In this document: positions 1 to 10,113 of the stretch, piece by piece
How the letters are laid out: the number at the start of each line of letters is the position of its first letter
How positions within the stretch are numbered: the stretch's first letter is position 1
Assembly: GCF_018446385.1 (NCBI RefSeq)
Contig: NC_056005.1
Coordinates: 93,400,984 to 93,464,983, forward strand
Direction of reading: 5' to 3'
From: Zingiber officinale
Lineage: Eukaryota; Streptophyta; Magnoliopsida; Zingiberales; Zingiberaceae
Length of the DNA stretch: 64,000 bases
Notes under the pieces: model-generated
What the model saw: only the letters and a program-made list of their open reading frames with translations
The model's database searches: none
What the model was told of the DNA's origin: nothing
Made by a program: the position numbers and the translations under genes

Positions 1-702
1 TTGGAGCTTGGTTGGTGGAAAAAGATCTTCATCTTTTGGAAGCTTTGTGCTTGGCCGAAACTTGAAGAAAGGAGAAGAAGGTGTTTTGGTGGTTTCTCAT
101 CTCGGAAGATCGTTGCCCACACAACGTCCGAGGTTAGAAGAGGAATACGGTAGAAGATCAAGAGGTTTTTCTAAAAGGTATAACTAGTATTTTTCCTTTC
201 CGCATCATACTAGTTATTTTTGGAAATAATACCAAATACAAGAGGCATACGATTCTAGTATTTCGAATTTATTTTCGATGTTGTGTTCTTTTGTTTTTTC
301 TTTTCCTTGTGATTTGATTGTTCTTTTCGGTTGACCTAAAGTTATTTAAGGAAATTAAATATTAACTTTCCTTAAAAGGCTTTGTCTAGTCGGTGGTGGT
401 TGTTCCCATATCCAAGAAGGCCATGTGCCTCGCCACGTCAGTACTGGGAGCCAATTTTGAAAACTAATATTTAATGAAATTAATAACCTAGGTGATTTGG
501 ATCGAACGTGTTAAGTTCCGTAGGAGATCCGAGTCTAAACCTAAAAGAACAAATAGATTAAACTTTGGATTAAATGTGTTAAGTTCCGCAGGCGATCCAA
601 GTTTAATTTAAAAGAACACATGGTAGCTAGGAAAAGGTTCAGACCTTTGTACAAAATTTTTGTACAGTGGAACCATTAGGTTTTCCGAGTAGCAACCAAC
701 AC
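1..702 (+). repeat. Copia-type LTR end (R-U5 side), truncated
   Basis: This stretch ends at GCAACCAACA, the expected CA end of an LTR that begins TGTTGG or similar. About 700 bp reappear in inverted orientation at 62119-62830, including the AAAATTTTTGTACA region and the two 'aacttaacac... gatcc' blocks, so it is a dispersed repeat. In the right-hand copy a TATA-like ATTATAAAAG lies upstream in the matching orientation, which makes this piece the transcript leader and U5 side. No primer-binding site follows position 702; sequence switches directly to a Tat LTR fragment. The assignment to Ty1/copia is by general LTR style only. Confidence 0.6.
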
Positions 703-1304
703 GCGTACCTCCGGCGGAGTCTGAGGGCTCTTATATAGAGCTGTGGGGAGGCTTATGCACACCTACCGAGGCGTACACGTGTCGTTTACCATACCTTAGT
801 ATGGGTTTACCAGAGGAGCATGCCTGACGTCATAATGCTACAGCCCGAGCACCTCTCTGATGGGACAGCAGAACCTTCTGTCGTAGGATTCTGTGTATGA
901 CTTGGTCGTCGAACATGCCTGTTGTCAGAAGATGTTCCCCAATATCCCCTTGTCCTTGTCTCCTTTTTTCCCCGAGCCGAGCGTCCATCCGCTCGGCTGG
1001 CATCGGTCCGACCGAGCGTGGGTATCGGTCCGACCGAGTGCTCAGCTGAGACTGTTCCTTCACAACATTGATGCTTTACGCCTCGGCCGAGCGGGCTACC
1101 CGCTCGGCCTGGCGACCCTGTTCACCATGAGCGTCGGAAACCCGACTCCCCGTCGGGTTGTCTTTGATTCTGCCCGGACCCGTTCGGCCGGTTGACCCGA
1201 CCCTTCTCCGATCGGATGTACCTCATGTTGACCCTTTTGACTTCTGACCTTCACGTGTCATTGGCTCCCCACAAAGGGGGTCCCCCGTCCTTACTGCCGG
1301 ATCA
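703..1304 (-). repeat. Truncated Tat-lineage (Ty3/gypsy) LTR
   Basis: The sequence matches the Tat-2 LTRs (48836-49686 and 58075-58924) from the block 'cgcgtacctccggcg' to the terminal CCGGATCA. It includes the TTATATAGAG TATA region near 733 (read on the minus strand) and GC-rich 'gccgagcgg' stretches. Its first ~200 bp are missing where it meets the copia-type LTR at 702, so it is a remnant joined by a second insertion or deletion. Confidence 0.75.
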
Positions 1305-1900
1305 ATAACTAAATGAAACCCCTATTGGTTTGTTATTAAACCATTATGAAACCATATCTTCTACAATAGTCATGACTCATCCGCACTTTCGTTTCTATAA
1401 ATATATTTTCATATTTATTTTTTATTTGGTCCAACCAAATATCTTATCTCTTGATCTAATAATTGAATTTTTAAATTTATTTTGTATCTTTCAGATACTT
1501 GTAGTGGGTGTGACCCAATAGGTTTCTAGTTTATGTTGGCTGCCTATAATTAACTATTTAATTATGGATCGATCATGAGTGACACCTAGTAGTACATCAT
1601 AATCCTTAATTAACTAGAAAATCACAGTTGATTCTAGAACAAGTTCAGCAGCTACATTGAGTCATGTCTCCTTCCTCACTCGTCTTATACCCACTTGGTT
1701 TAGGACATGATCTATGTATATTTTCCTACTAGTTTGACTATGTCACACCTAACCCAATTAATATTTACTCATCTTGTAGTTTCAAATTACTCCAATCATG
1801 TGTCTATGAGTCTCATACCCTTAACATGTGATGCTTTGCAAATGCTTTGAGTAACAACCCTAACAAGTAGTCATAAGATATACGTCCTCTTGCAGGGAGC
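1305..1900. other. AT-rich spacer with probable copia-derived sequence
   Basis: No gene is visible. The block around 1500-1620 ('gggtgtgacccaat... gatcgatcatgagtgacacc') has the style of plant copia LTR or leader sequence, but no partner copy or element boundary was found in the window. The short open frame at 1330-1521 has no recognisable product. Confidence 0.35.
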
Positions 1901-1937
1901 AATGAATCCTCTATGGGCTATCAAAAATGAAACTTAG

Positions 1938-2159
1938 TGGATAGCTTATGGAGAGATAACATATAGTGCATCTATAAATTCTACTTTTGTTCCATCACAA
2001 AAGGATGTAGATGATATGCAAGGTTTAGTTTATGAGGCATTTGGAATCCCAGAGCATAATGATAATATAATTAGCATACTAGAATTTGAAAATGATAAGA
2101 AAATTTCAACTGGAGAGATTGAGAAATTTTATAAATTATATGACTATGTTAGTTGTTGA
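1938..2159 (+). pseudogene. CACTA transposase (TNP2-like) exon fragment
   Basis: A 73-codon open frame has no ATG at its start and ends at TGA. The residues WIAYGE, DDMQGLVYEAFGIP and EIEKFYKLYDY resemble the N-terminal part of plant En/Spm TNP2 transposases, where a DDMxGxLxDAFGxP block is followed by an E-x-x-KFYKLL block. The conserved continuation (a YPGCxxFSKLSF-type segment) does not follow in frame, so this is an isolated exon or degraded fragment. No CACTA terminal repeat is seen next to it. The resemblance is from memory of the family. Confidence 0.5.
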
Positions 2160-2945
2160 TTTTATTTTCGTCGAGTGATTTATTATTTATAATTTGTAAC
2201 TAACTATTGTTTGTGGTAGGAATGACTCATAAACATAGAACTAAGAGGAAATCAACCACCAACTATGAGTACAAATCACATATATCAACATTCAATTGAA
2301 CAAGGTAATATCTCATTTTATACATCACAAATTTATTGACTATTTGTATTTAATTCTTATTTTTATTTTTTTCTAATGGAATCAACGTAAGACTTATTGA
2401 GTTAGACTCCCCACTACAGGATTGATGAGTTAGACTCATTGAGTGACTTGATGAGTTTGAATTCATCAAGAAAAAGGAGTGTTTAATTTAGAATTGATCA
2501 TGCATTAGATGAAGACAAATATTAATGTCAATTAAGATAATTGACATTAAGAAATTTGATTTAATGAGTACAAAAGGGGGTTTGATTCATTTCATGATGG
2601 ATTGGTGTTCTTGGTCTTCTTCTTCCACCTTTAGCTAAAACTCCCTAAGAAGGTTGTTAGCACAACCTTAGGTAGTTTTTCTTCTCCAAGTTTGTGAGTT
2701 TGTAAGACGGATGGAACGTGTTTATGTGGATACCAAAAGAGGTGCAAACACTTGATTGTGTTGAGATCCAACGAGGACAAAATTATTGTTGGGAGTTCGT
2801 GTTTACGCAACAAAGGTATAACTTCATCACAACTAGTATATGGTTCCTTCGCTTGAATCTTTTGGAAGGATCTCGAAAAATATATTCCACTACGCTTGTA
2901 TTTGTTTTGCGCTCGAGATCCTTACGGTATGTTATAGATTAGAAC
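2160..2945. other. Probable remains of copia LTR leader and unassigned sequence
   Basis: The stretch 2590-2945 has the style of a plant copia LTR leader: a 'cttccacctt' pyrimidine tract, then 'gtgagtttgtaagacgga' and 'gatccaacgaggac', ending near 'gagatccttacgg'. No terminal TG or CA pair, primer site or second copy was found. 2160-2590 is AT-rich with nothing identifiable, and 2946-3178 likewise holds nothing recognised. Confidence 0.3.
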
Positions 2946-3178
2946 CTACTATCGTAGGACATTATTATACTTATTCATTTGATATGAACTAAAGTAAATA
3001 TAATAACCAACTTTACCTTTTATTAATTAATAAAATATGATACAAAAAAGTATCTTTTTGTCAATCATCTCATAATTAGTACTAAGGCTAATACTAACAA
3101 TCAATACTTTCATAGATGGTCAAAATATACAAAGTACATTGAATAACCAAAGTGATATAGGTTCAAATCAATTACATG

Positions 3179-3866
3179 TGATCCGGCGGTAAAAATCCGG
3201 AATCCCATAAGGAGTCAACGCTGAGGGGAGGTCAAAGGGCCCAGTGGCTCGCCGGAAAAGGGCGAGCCGACCGGACTCAGAAAAAAGGGAAATCTGATAG
3301 TAAAAGGCACCTTGGTAGGGACCAGGGGTCTGACGCTCAAATAAAGCAGTGCGTAATGACCGAGCGGAAGGAGGTGCCGCCCGGACGGCGCAAAGAATCA
3401 AGGCCGTCCGGGCGACGTTCGTCGCCCGCCCGGCGGGCCAGGCACCCCAGTCAGACGGTGGGTAAAAGACGGGGACATCTTCTGACAGCCGTCAAGTCGT
3501 ATGGCTGTGCCATACTTCTAGTCTGACAACGGGTGGTCCTGCCGTCCCATCAAAGAACATGCTCGGACTGTGGCAGCATGGTGTCAGGTAAGCTCTCTGA
3601 CAAGTGCATACCGTGGTATGGGTTGCTGACACGTACGCACCTCGGTGGGCGTGCATCAGTTCCTTCTCCGTCCTATATAAAGAGGCTATTACTTCGCCAA
3701 AGGTACGCATAATACAAATTGGGCAGCCACTTTCTCCACCACTTACCTGACTTGAGCGTCGGAGGACCGTCGCCGGGACACCCCTCCCGGCTCGGTTTTG
3801 TTGCAGGTTCGCCGGAGCACTCAACACGTGCCCAGCGTCCGCTGACTCTTGGTTCGGACAGGATTA
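3179..3866 (+). repeat. Tat-1 5' LTR
   Basis: A 688-bp LTR beginning TGATCC and ending GGATTA, where the partner copy ends GGATCA. It is nearly identical to 20090-20785. The main differences are a 14-bp stretch present near 3290-3300 and a ~16-bp stretch absent near 3823. Confidence 0.93.
3675..3683 (+). promoter_or_regulatory. TATA box of Tat-1 5' LTR
   Basis: TATATAAAG occurs about 190 bp before the LTR end, the usual position for a Tat LTR promoter. The same motif is at 20575-20583 in the 3' LTR. It would drive the gag-pol transcript. Confidence 0.7.
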
Positions 3867-3869
3867 AAT

Positions 3870-3888
3870 TGGCGCCGTCTGTGGGAAC
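3870..3888 (+). promoter_or_regulatory. Primer-binding site of Tat-1
   Basis: TGGCGCCGTCTGTGGGAAC starts three bases after the LTR. The first nine bases match the 3' end complement used by many plant gypsy elements (tRNA-Asp-like TGGCGCCGT). The same motif flanks the 5' LTRs of Tat-2 and Tat-3 on the minus strand. Confidence 0.75.
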
Positions 3889-3911
3889 GCTCCTGCATTC
3901 GAACAAGAACA

Positions 3912-5516
3912 ATGGACGAGGCTGGACGACAACACACGGTGGCGCTTTCAACAGAAGAACTCGACGCTCTGGTCGAGATGAGGGCCGCCAAACTCATGGA
4001 GCAAAAACAAAAAGCATCCGCCGAGCGGGCGGAGCAACAAGCAACATCTGCGTCTGGTGGCCGAGCGGAAGCACCTCCAACCACCGTCGCATTCCATCGG
4101 GCCTTATTTCACACCCCTGAAGCCATACCAGCCCGAAGAGATAGAGGATCTTCCTCAGATGAAATGCCAAGGCGGGATGACAGGAAGGGGAAAGCTCCCC
4201 GAGCGGACTCCTCCCCCGAGCGGATCAATCGCCAATTTTCGGAGGCTATCCTACGAGACCCTCTGCCCAAGCATTACGTGCCTCCGACGATCGGCGAATA
4301 CAATGGAACAACAGACCCGGATGATCATCTGGGTAAGTTCGATAATACAGCCACGCTCCATCAGTACACAGATGGAGTAAAGTGTAGAGTCTTCCTTACC
4401 ACCCTCTCGGGATCGGCTCAACGGTGGTTTCGGAGGTTGCCGGACGGATCCATCACGAGCTTCAAGGAATTCCGAATGGCCTTCCTCCACCACTTCGCCA
4501 GTAGTCGGCGTTATCAAAAGACAAGTGTCAGCTTATTCGCCATCAAGCAAGAGCCGAGAGAATCGCTTCGAGGTTATATTCAGCGATTCAACCAAGTGGC
4601 GATGGATATCCCCACGGCCACATCAGAGACGATGATGAATGCCTTCAAGCAAGGCCTTGTGGATGGGGACTTCTTCCGGTCGCTCATCCGAAAGCCGCCC
4701 CGAGATTATGATCACATGCTACATCAGGCCAACGAATATATAAATGTGGAAGAAGCGCAAGCCGCTCGGAAAAAGGAAACTCCAGCCGAGCGCGCACCTG
4801 TTCATGGCGAGCGGAAACAGCACGCCGCTCAGCAGCCACCCAGAGGACCGAGGGCCGAAGCAATTCGATCCCCTCACGCCAGATCGCACGTACAAGAAGT
4901 GGCTGCCGCTCGGCCCAAGCCAAAGAAGAGGTGGACCCCTATGTTCTGCACCTTCCACCAGACGGATACGCACAACACGAGGGATTGTCGAAGCCTTCCC
5001 TTTGTGTCCAATCCTGTTCCCAGGAAAGCCGAACGACGGTCGCCTCCCATCGACAGGAGACGTAGGACTCATGAAGCTGACCGGACCCGCACCGAGGGGC
5101 GACATCAGCAGACACCCGATCGGCACCGATCTCCGAGGCAGGAGAATCGCCGGGCGTCCAGAGAACGGTCACGACCGTCCGCTCGGGAGGAGGAAAATAG
5201 GAGCAATACTTCCCGGGGCGAGATCAACGTTATTGCTGGTGGGCCGACCGGAGGAGACTCCAACCGAGCCAGAAAGGCGGGCGTCCGGCAGCACGCGATC
5301 GGCTGCAGCCAAGAGCGGGCAAGTGGACCGGAAATCACTTTCGGACCCGGGGACTTAGAAGGAGTAGAAGTGCCCCACGACGACGCGCTGCTCATTAAAG
5401 CGGTAATAGCAAATTACACCATTCACCGCATATTTGTTGACACAGGGAGCTCGGTCAACATCATATTCAAGAAGGCGTTCGATCAGATGCAAATTGATCG
5501 AGCAGGCTGCCCATGA
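3912..5516 (+). CDS. Tat-1 Gag and start of protease (truncated by frameshift)
   Basis: Start ATG is the MDEAGRQHTV methionine, conserved with Tat-2, just after the primer site; the frame opens earlier but upstream residues have no counterpart. 534 codons. Residues 1-130 are low-complexity and basic. About 140-290 is a retrotransposon Gag domain (SGSAQRWFRRLP, FRMAFLHHFASSRRYQ, SLRGYIQRFNQ). A CTFHQTDTHNTRDC zinc-knuckle-like segment follows near residue 355, then an Arg-rich linker. The last ~60 residues are an aspartic protease with active site DTGSS. The frame is lost just after MQID, where Tat-2 continues with protease sequence, so protease and the rest of Pol are separated. Gag would form the particle; protease would process the polyprotein. 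Confidence 0.85.
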   Translation: MDEAGRQHTVALSTEELDALVEMRAAKLMEQKQKASAERAEQQATSASGGRAEAPPTTVAFHRALFHTPEAIPARRDRGSSSDEMPRRDDRKGKAPRADSSPERINRQFSEAILRDPLPKHYVPPTIGEYNGTTDPDDHLGKFDNTATLHQYTDGVKCRVFLTTLSGSAQRWFRRLPDGSITSFKEFRMAFLHHFASSRRYQKTSVSLFAIKQEPRESLRGYIQRFNQVAMDIPTATSETMMNAFKQGLVDGDFFRSLIRKPPRDYDHMLHQANEYINVEEAQAARKKETPAERAPVHGERKQHAAQQPPRGPRAEAIRSPHARSHVQEVAAARPKPKKRWTPMFCTFHQTDTHNTRDCRSLPFVSNPVPRKAERRSPPIDRRRRTHEADRTRTEGRHQQTPDRHRSPRQENRRASRERSRPSAREEENRSNTSRGEINVIAGGPTGGDSNRARKAGVRQHAIGCSQERASGPEITFGPGDLEGVEVPHDDALLIKAVIANYTIHRIFVDTGSSVNIIFKKAFDQMQIDRAGCP

Positions 5517-8500
5517 CGACCCCGCTCTACGGGTTTATGGGCAATGAAGTTCAGCTGATCGGCCAAATCAAGAAGAGCCAGAGGACCAGGACAATAAACT
5601 CGTGGTGGTCGACTCTCCTCATCCTACAACGTCATTTTCGGCGCTCGGCGAATTCCGAGCGGTTGTCTCAACCTTCCACCGAAGATAAGTTTCCCGTGGA
5701 GGACAAAGTAGGAGAAGTGCGGGGAGATCACTAGCAACTCGGCGGTGCTATATAGAGATGATCCGAGCTGAAGCTTGAAGGCGCCCCGAATTGAGGTACA
5801 CGCCATAACCGAGAAACCTCCCTTAATTTATGATGAAAAGGAGGAAGTCCAGATCCATCCCCGATCGGAGGCCACGACTTTTATCGCCTCGATCGGGAAC
5901 AGAAGGAGAAGCCGATTCAATGCCTCCAACGAAATCATGATGTCTTCGTCCGGTCGACACATGAGTTACCCGGAATTTCGCCGAGCCTAGCGCACATGAA
6001 TTGCATGTCCGACCGACGCCGGAAGCAGAAAAAGGGACTTGGCACGAGCGAATGCCATTATCCCATGGAGGTGGAAAACTTCAAGGCCGGCCACATACGC
6101 GAGGTGCAGCTCGGCCAACGTAGTCTTGGTCTCCAAGTCGGGCGGGAGTCTGCATCGACTTTCGAGATTTAAACAAGGCATGCCCCAAGGATTTTATCCT
6201 CTGCCCCGGATAGATCAACTGGTGGGGCCGACTGCGAATTAATTTGCATGCTTGACGCCTACCAAGGATATCATCAAGTGCCGCTCGAAGATCAAGTAAC
6301 GGCCAACGGCACATATTGTTACAATGTGATGCCGTTCGGATTGAAGAATGCCGGGGCCACCTATCAACGCTTGATGAACAAGGTGTTCAAGGAGCAGATC
6401 GGGCGAATGGAAGTTTATGGGACGACATTCTTATCAAATCCGTCCGAGCGGCCGATCTTTTCAAGGATATGGAAGAAACCTTCCGAACCGCAAATATGGA
6501 GTCAAGCTAAATCCCCAAAAGTGCCTGTTCGGAGCCAAAGGAGGCGCTTGGGGTACATAGTGACCGAGCGGGGAATCAAGCAAATCCCAAGGTTAAAGCA
6601 CTGCAAGACATGCCGCCCCAAGAAATACAAGAGAAGTGCAAAGGTTGGTCGGATAACCGCTTTATCCAGATTCATCTCGAACCGCCGACCGAGCTGCCAT
6701 TCTTCGGGATCTGCGAAGGCCACTAAGTTCCATGGGATGAAGAATGTGACCGAGCATTGAAGAGTTGAAGACATATCTTAATTCTCTGCCAGTGTTAGCC
6801 AAGCCGATCGGGGTGAGTCACTTTATATGTATCGTCGTCAACCGAGCATGTTATAGGCTCAGCACTTGTGAGGGCGAAGAACAACCAGTGTATTTTCTAA
6901 GCCATATTTTAAAGATGTGAATCTCGTTACACTAGGCTCGAGAAGTTGGCCTTTGCTTTGGTTCTAGCCGCTCGGCGCCTGCGACCGTATTTCTTGGCTC
7001 ACACCATTATTGTCCGGACGAACAGTCCACTCGGAAGAGTCTTGAATCCGAGCGTCCGGACGACTTATCAAGTGGACGAATTAAGTGAATTTGACATCCA
7101 ATATCAGCGCCCCGCTCGGCGATTAAAGCCCAATCCTTGGCTGATTTTGTGACCAAAGTGCAAAGGCCGGAAGCTATGTGGAGAATATATGGATGGATCC
7201 TCCACTCGGCTCGGAAGTGGGATCGGAATATTACTACTCTCACCTCAGGAAGAAAAGATGCACCTATCCGTCCGGCTAGATTACAAAGCTACTAACAATG
7301 AAGCAGAGTATGAGGCCCTCATAGCCGGATTGCAGGCAGCACGGCATGTGGGAGCAGGTCGGGTGACACTCTATTCTGATTCACAGTTGGCCGCTCAGCA
7401 ACTTTCCGGCACCTTTGAAATCAACTGTGTTCGGCTCAAACTCTACGCTGAGGCCTTTGAAAAACTCAAAGCTACTTTCCGAGAGGTGCTTATTCAGAAG
7501 ATCCCACGAACGGAGAACCAGGCGGCCGATGAGTTAGCCAAACTCGCGAGCTCAATAACGTCGGTCGCCATTCAGCAACCAATTGAAAAAACGCTGCTGG
7601 TGGCGCATGTCGACCGGATGCAAGGCCTCGCGTTTCCAAGTGACTGGAGGACACCTATTATAGAATTCCTCCGTTCGGGCACCACACCATCCGATGAATA
7701 TGCAGCCCGGCTCCTCAGAAGAAGGTTTACACTCATCGGAGATCAGCTTTACAAGAAAGCTTTCTCGCGCCCTTTGCTGAAATGTGTAAGCTCGGAGGAC
7801 TCAGCTTACATCCTCCAGGAAGTACATCAAGGATCATGCGGGGGTCATCCGGGCGGACGCTCATTGGCCAAGAAGATCCTCTTGGCCGGATACTTTTGGC
7901 CAACTTTACAAACAGATGCCGCTCGGACAGTATCTACATGCCTTTCATGCGGTATCACAACTTCTCCCACCGACCGGCAGAGGAGATGAAGGCATCAACC
8001 ATCTCATGTCCGTTCGATCAATGGGAATGGATATTGTGGGTCCATTTCCGACCGGGCAGAGGAAATTTTACTAGTGGCGGTAGACTATTTCTCCAAGTGG
8101 GTGGAGGCCGAGCAGCAAAGATCACTGAACAAATGGTTAAAAATTCATCCGCAACACATCATTTGTCGGTTCGGCATCCTCGCCGACTAGTGTCCGATAA
8201 GGCGGCAATTCACAGGGAAGATGTTAGAGGATTGGTGCAAAGCTACGGCATTGAGCAACATTTCACGTCCGTGGCCTATCCTCGAGCAACGGTCAAGTTG
8301 AAGTGGAAATTCTGCGCGCTCGGCTCGACCATTTGGGAGGGAGTTGGCCGGATGAAGTGCCGAGCGTCTTGTGGGCCATCCGAACGACGCCAAAAGAAGG
8401 GACGGGAGTCACACCGTTCCATTTGGTATATGGCGGTGAGGCTGTCATACCGGTCGAAGTCGGCGTTGAGTCAGCCAGGATCCAGAGCTATGATGATGAC

Positions 8501-8817
8501 AACGCCGAACGAAGAAACATGGAGCTGGACTTGGTAGAAGAGGAGAGGGCAAAGGCGTCCGTTCGGCTGATGGCATACCGTCAGCGGATGAAGCAAAACT
8601 ACAACCGGCGCGTAATTCCCGGATCGTTCTCGGCGATCTTGTCTGGAAGAAAGTCAAGCCGGTCGGCGACGTCGGCAAGCTTGAAGCTCCATGGGCAGGC
8701 CCTTTCAAAATCATCGAAAAGCTCCGCTCGGGCGCGTATTATCTGGAGGATGAGGACGGACGGCAGCTAGATAGGCCGTGGAGCGCGAACCACCTCCAGC
8801 CTTACCGGGCGGGGTGA
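5517..8817 (+). pseudogene. Tat-1 pol remnant (protease end, RT, RNase H, second RNase H, integrase)
   Basis: Pol continues in several frames. Protease end is visible near 5513-5730 (TTPLYGF, then scrambled). RT is visible at 6160-6760 (MPFGLKNAGATYQRLMNKVFKEQIG), but the YVDD catalytic block is damaged by missing bases near 6412-6425. A clean frame at 7189-7989 holds the second RNase H (VDGSST-like MDGSSTRLGSG, NNEAEYEALIAGL, SDSQLAAQQL, NQAADELAKLAS) and the integrase zinc-finger start. Integrase core and C-terminal part at 7990-8817 are split, ending SANHLQPYRAG and a stop at 8815-8817. Lesions are mostly small deletions. It cannot encode a working polyprotein. Confidence 0.85.
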
Positions 8818-9425
8818 AAGGTGTATCACTGTAAATCACCCTGTGTATTTCATTTTTCGACTAAATACTTGAAATGCAGAGATGAAAAGTCAAAAGAGCG
8901 AATATAAGGCATTATCATCGTAAATCGAAGACCCCCAGCCGTTTGGCCGGGCTGCGTATGGGATACGAGCGATGCTTGAAATAGAAGATCCCGAGCCGTT
9001 CGGTCGGGAAGGATATCCCGAAGACCCCAGGCCGTTCGGCCGGGCTGCGTATAGAATATAAGCAGCGTTCGAAATCGAAGACCCCGAGCAGTTCGGCCGG
9101 GCTGCATACTAGTGTGGCAGGAAGGAAACCAAAGCCCTGCGCTGTTCAGGATGATAGAGGGAGGTTATTGCCTGGAGCGAAGGCCTGAGCCGGTTGGCCA
9201 GGTATATGGTTTTCCGAGCCAAGTGCTCGACAACGAAGGCCCCGAACCGCTCGGCCGGAGGTATACGGATCAAATTGGCGCCAAACGCTCTAAAAACGGA
9301 AGCCCCGTACCATTCGGAAGGGGTATATTATCCGAGCCAAGATACTCGACGAAGTGGACCCTGAGCCGTTCGGCCAGGGGGTGATTATCCAAGCTAGACT
9401 TGAAAGGAAGGCCAAGGTCGCCGAT
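8818..9425 (+). repeat. Degenerate GC-rich repeats after Tat-1 pol
   Basis: Imperfect copies of a unit containing 'gaccccgagccgttcggccgggctgcgtat' variants recur about every 55-100 bp between about 8925 and 9390. They lie between the end of pol and the antisense gene. No coding potential is apparent. Confidence 0.6.
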
Positions 9426-9965
9426 CAGAGCCGCTACCGACCGCTATAAAACCGAGCGAAACCGACGAGCACCGTTAAAATCGAGAGTCCGATCGGCTAT
9501 AAATATCCGCTCCGTCTAGCCCCGTTAAGACGAGAGACGCGCCGACCGGCTATAAAAACCAAGCGGAAAACCGACGAGCACCGTCGTTAAAATCGAGAGC
9601 CGCGCCGATAAATATCCTCTAGCCCAGACGTTAAACCGTAGAGCCGCGCCGACCGGCTATAAAAACCGAGCGAAAAACCGACGAGCCCCGTCGTTAAAAA
9701 TCGAGAGCGGCGCCGATCGGCGTCTAGCCCGGACATTAAACCGTAGAGCCGCTATAAAAACCGAGTGGAAACCGACGAGCCCGTCGTTAAAATCGAGAGC
9801 CGCCACGATCGGCTATAAATATCTGCGCCGACGAGCACCGTCGTCGACGAGCCGGCGTCTATGAATAATCCGAGCGGACGAACCGACGAGCCCCGTCGTT
9901 AAAAATCGAGAGCCGCGCCGACCGGCTATAAATATCCGCGCCGTCGAGCTCCGACGATAAATATC
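9426..9965 (+). repeat. Tandem repeat array of ~65-bp units in Tat-1 3' region
   Basis: Repeated units contain 'ccggctataaaaaccgag', 'accgacgagc', 'ccgtcgttaaaa' and 'tcgagagccgcgcc', with deletions between units. The reverse complement of these blocks appears in the array at 52660-53060 of Tat-2, so the repeat is ancestral to both elements. Confidence 0.75.
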
Positions 9966-10113
9966 GAGAGACACTTAAAGTTGGGACGAGGGAAAAATTT
10001 CTTGCTAAAATAGAAAGGAGCAGAAGATTATCTAATATGCAAGCCAAAAAAGTCATTACATAGATAAGCGGGGCCGAACGGCGGGAATTCAAAAAAGTTT
10101 ACAGAAACGCTCC

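Noticed and set aside
2406-2416. CACTACAGG as a possible left CACTA terminus
   Set aside because: Only CACTACA agrees; the AAGAAAA part is missing and no subterminal repeats follow.
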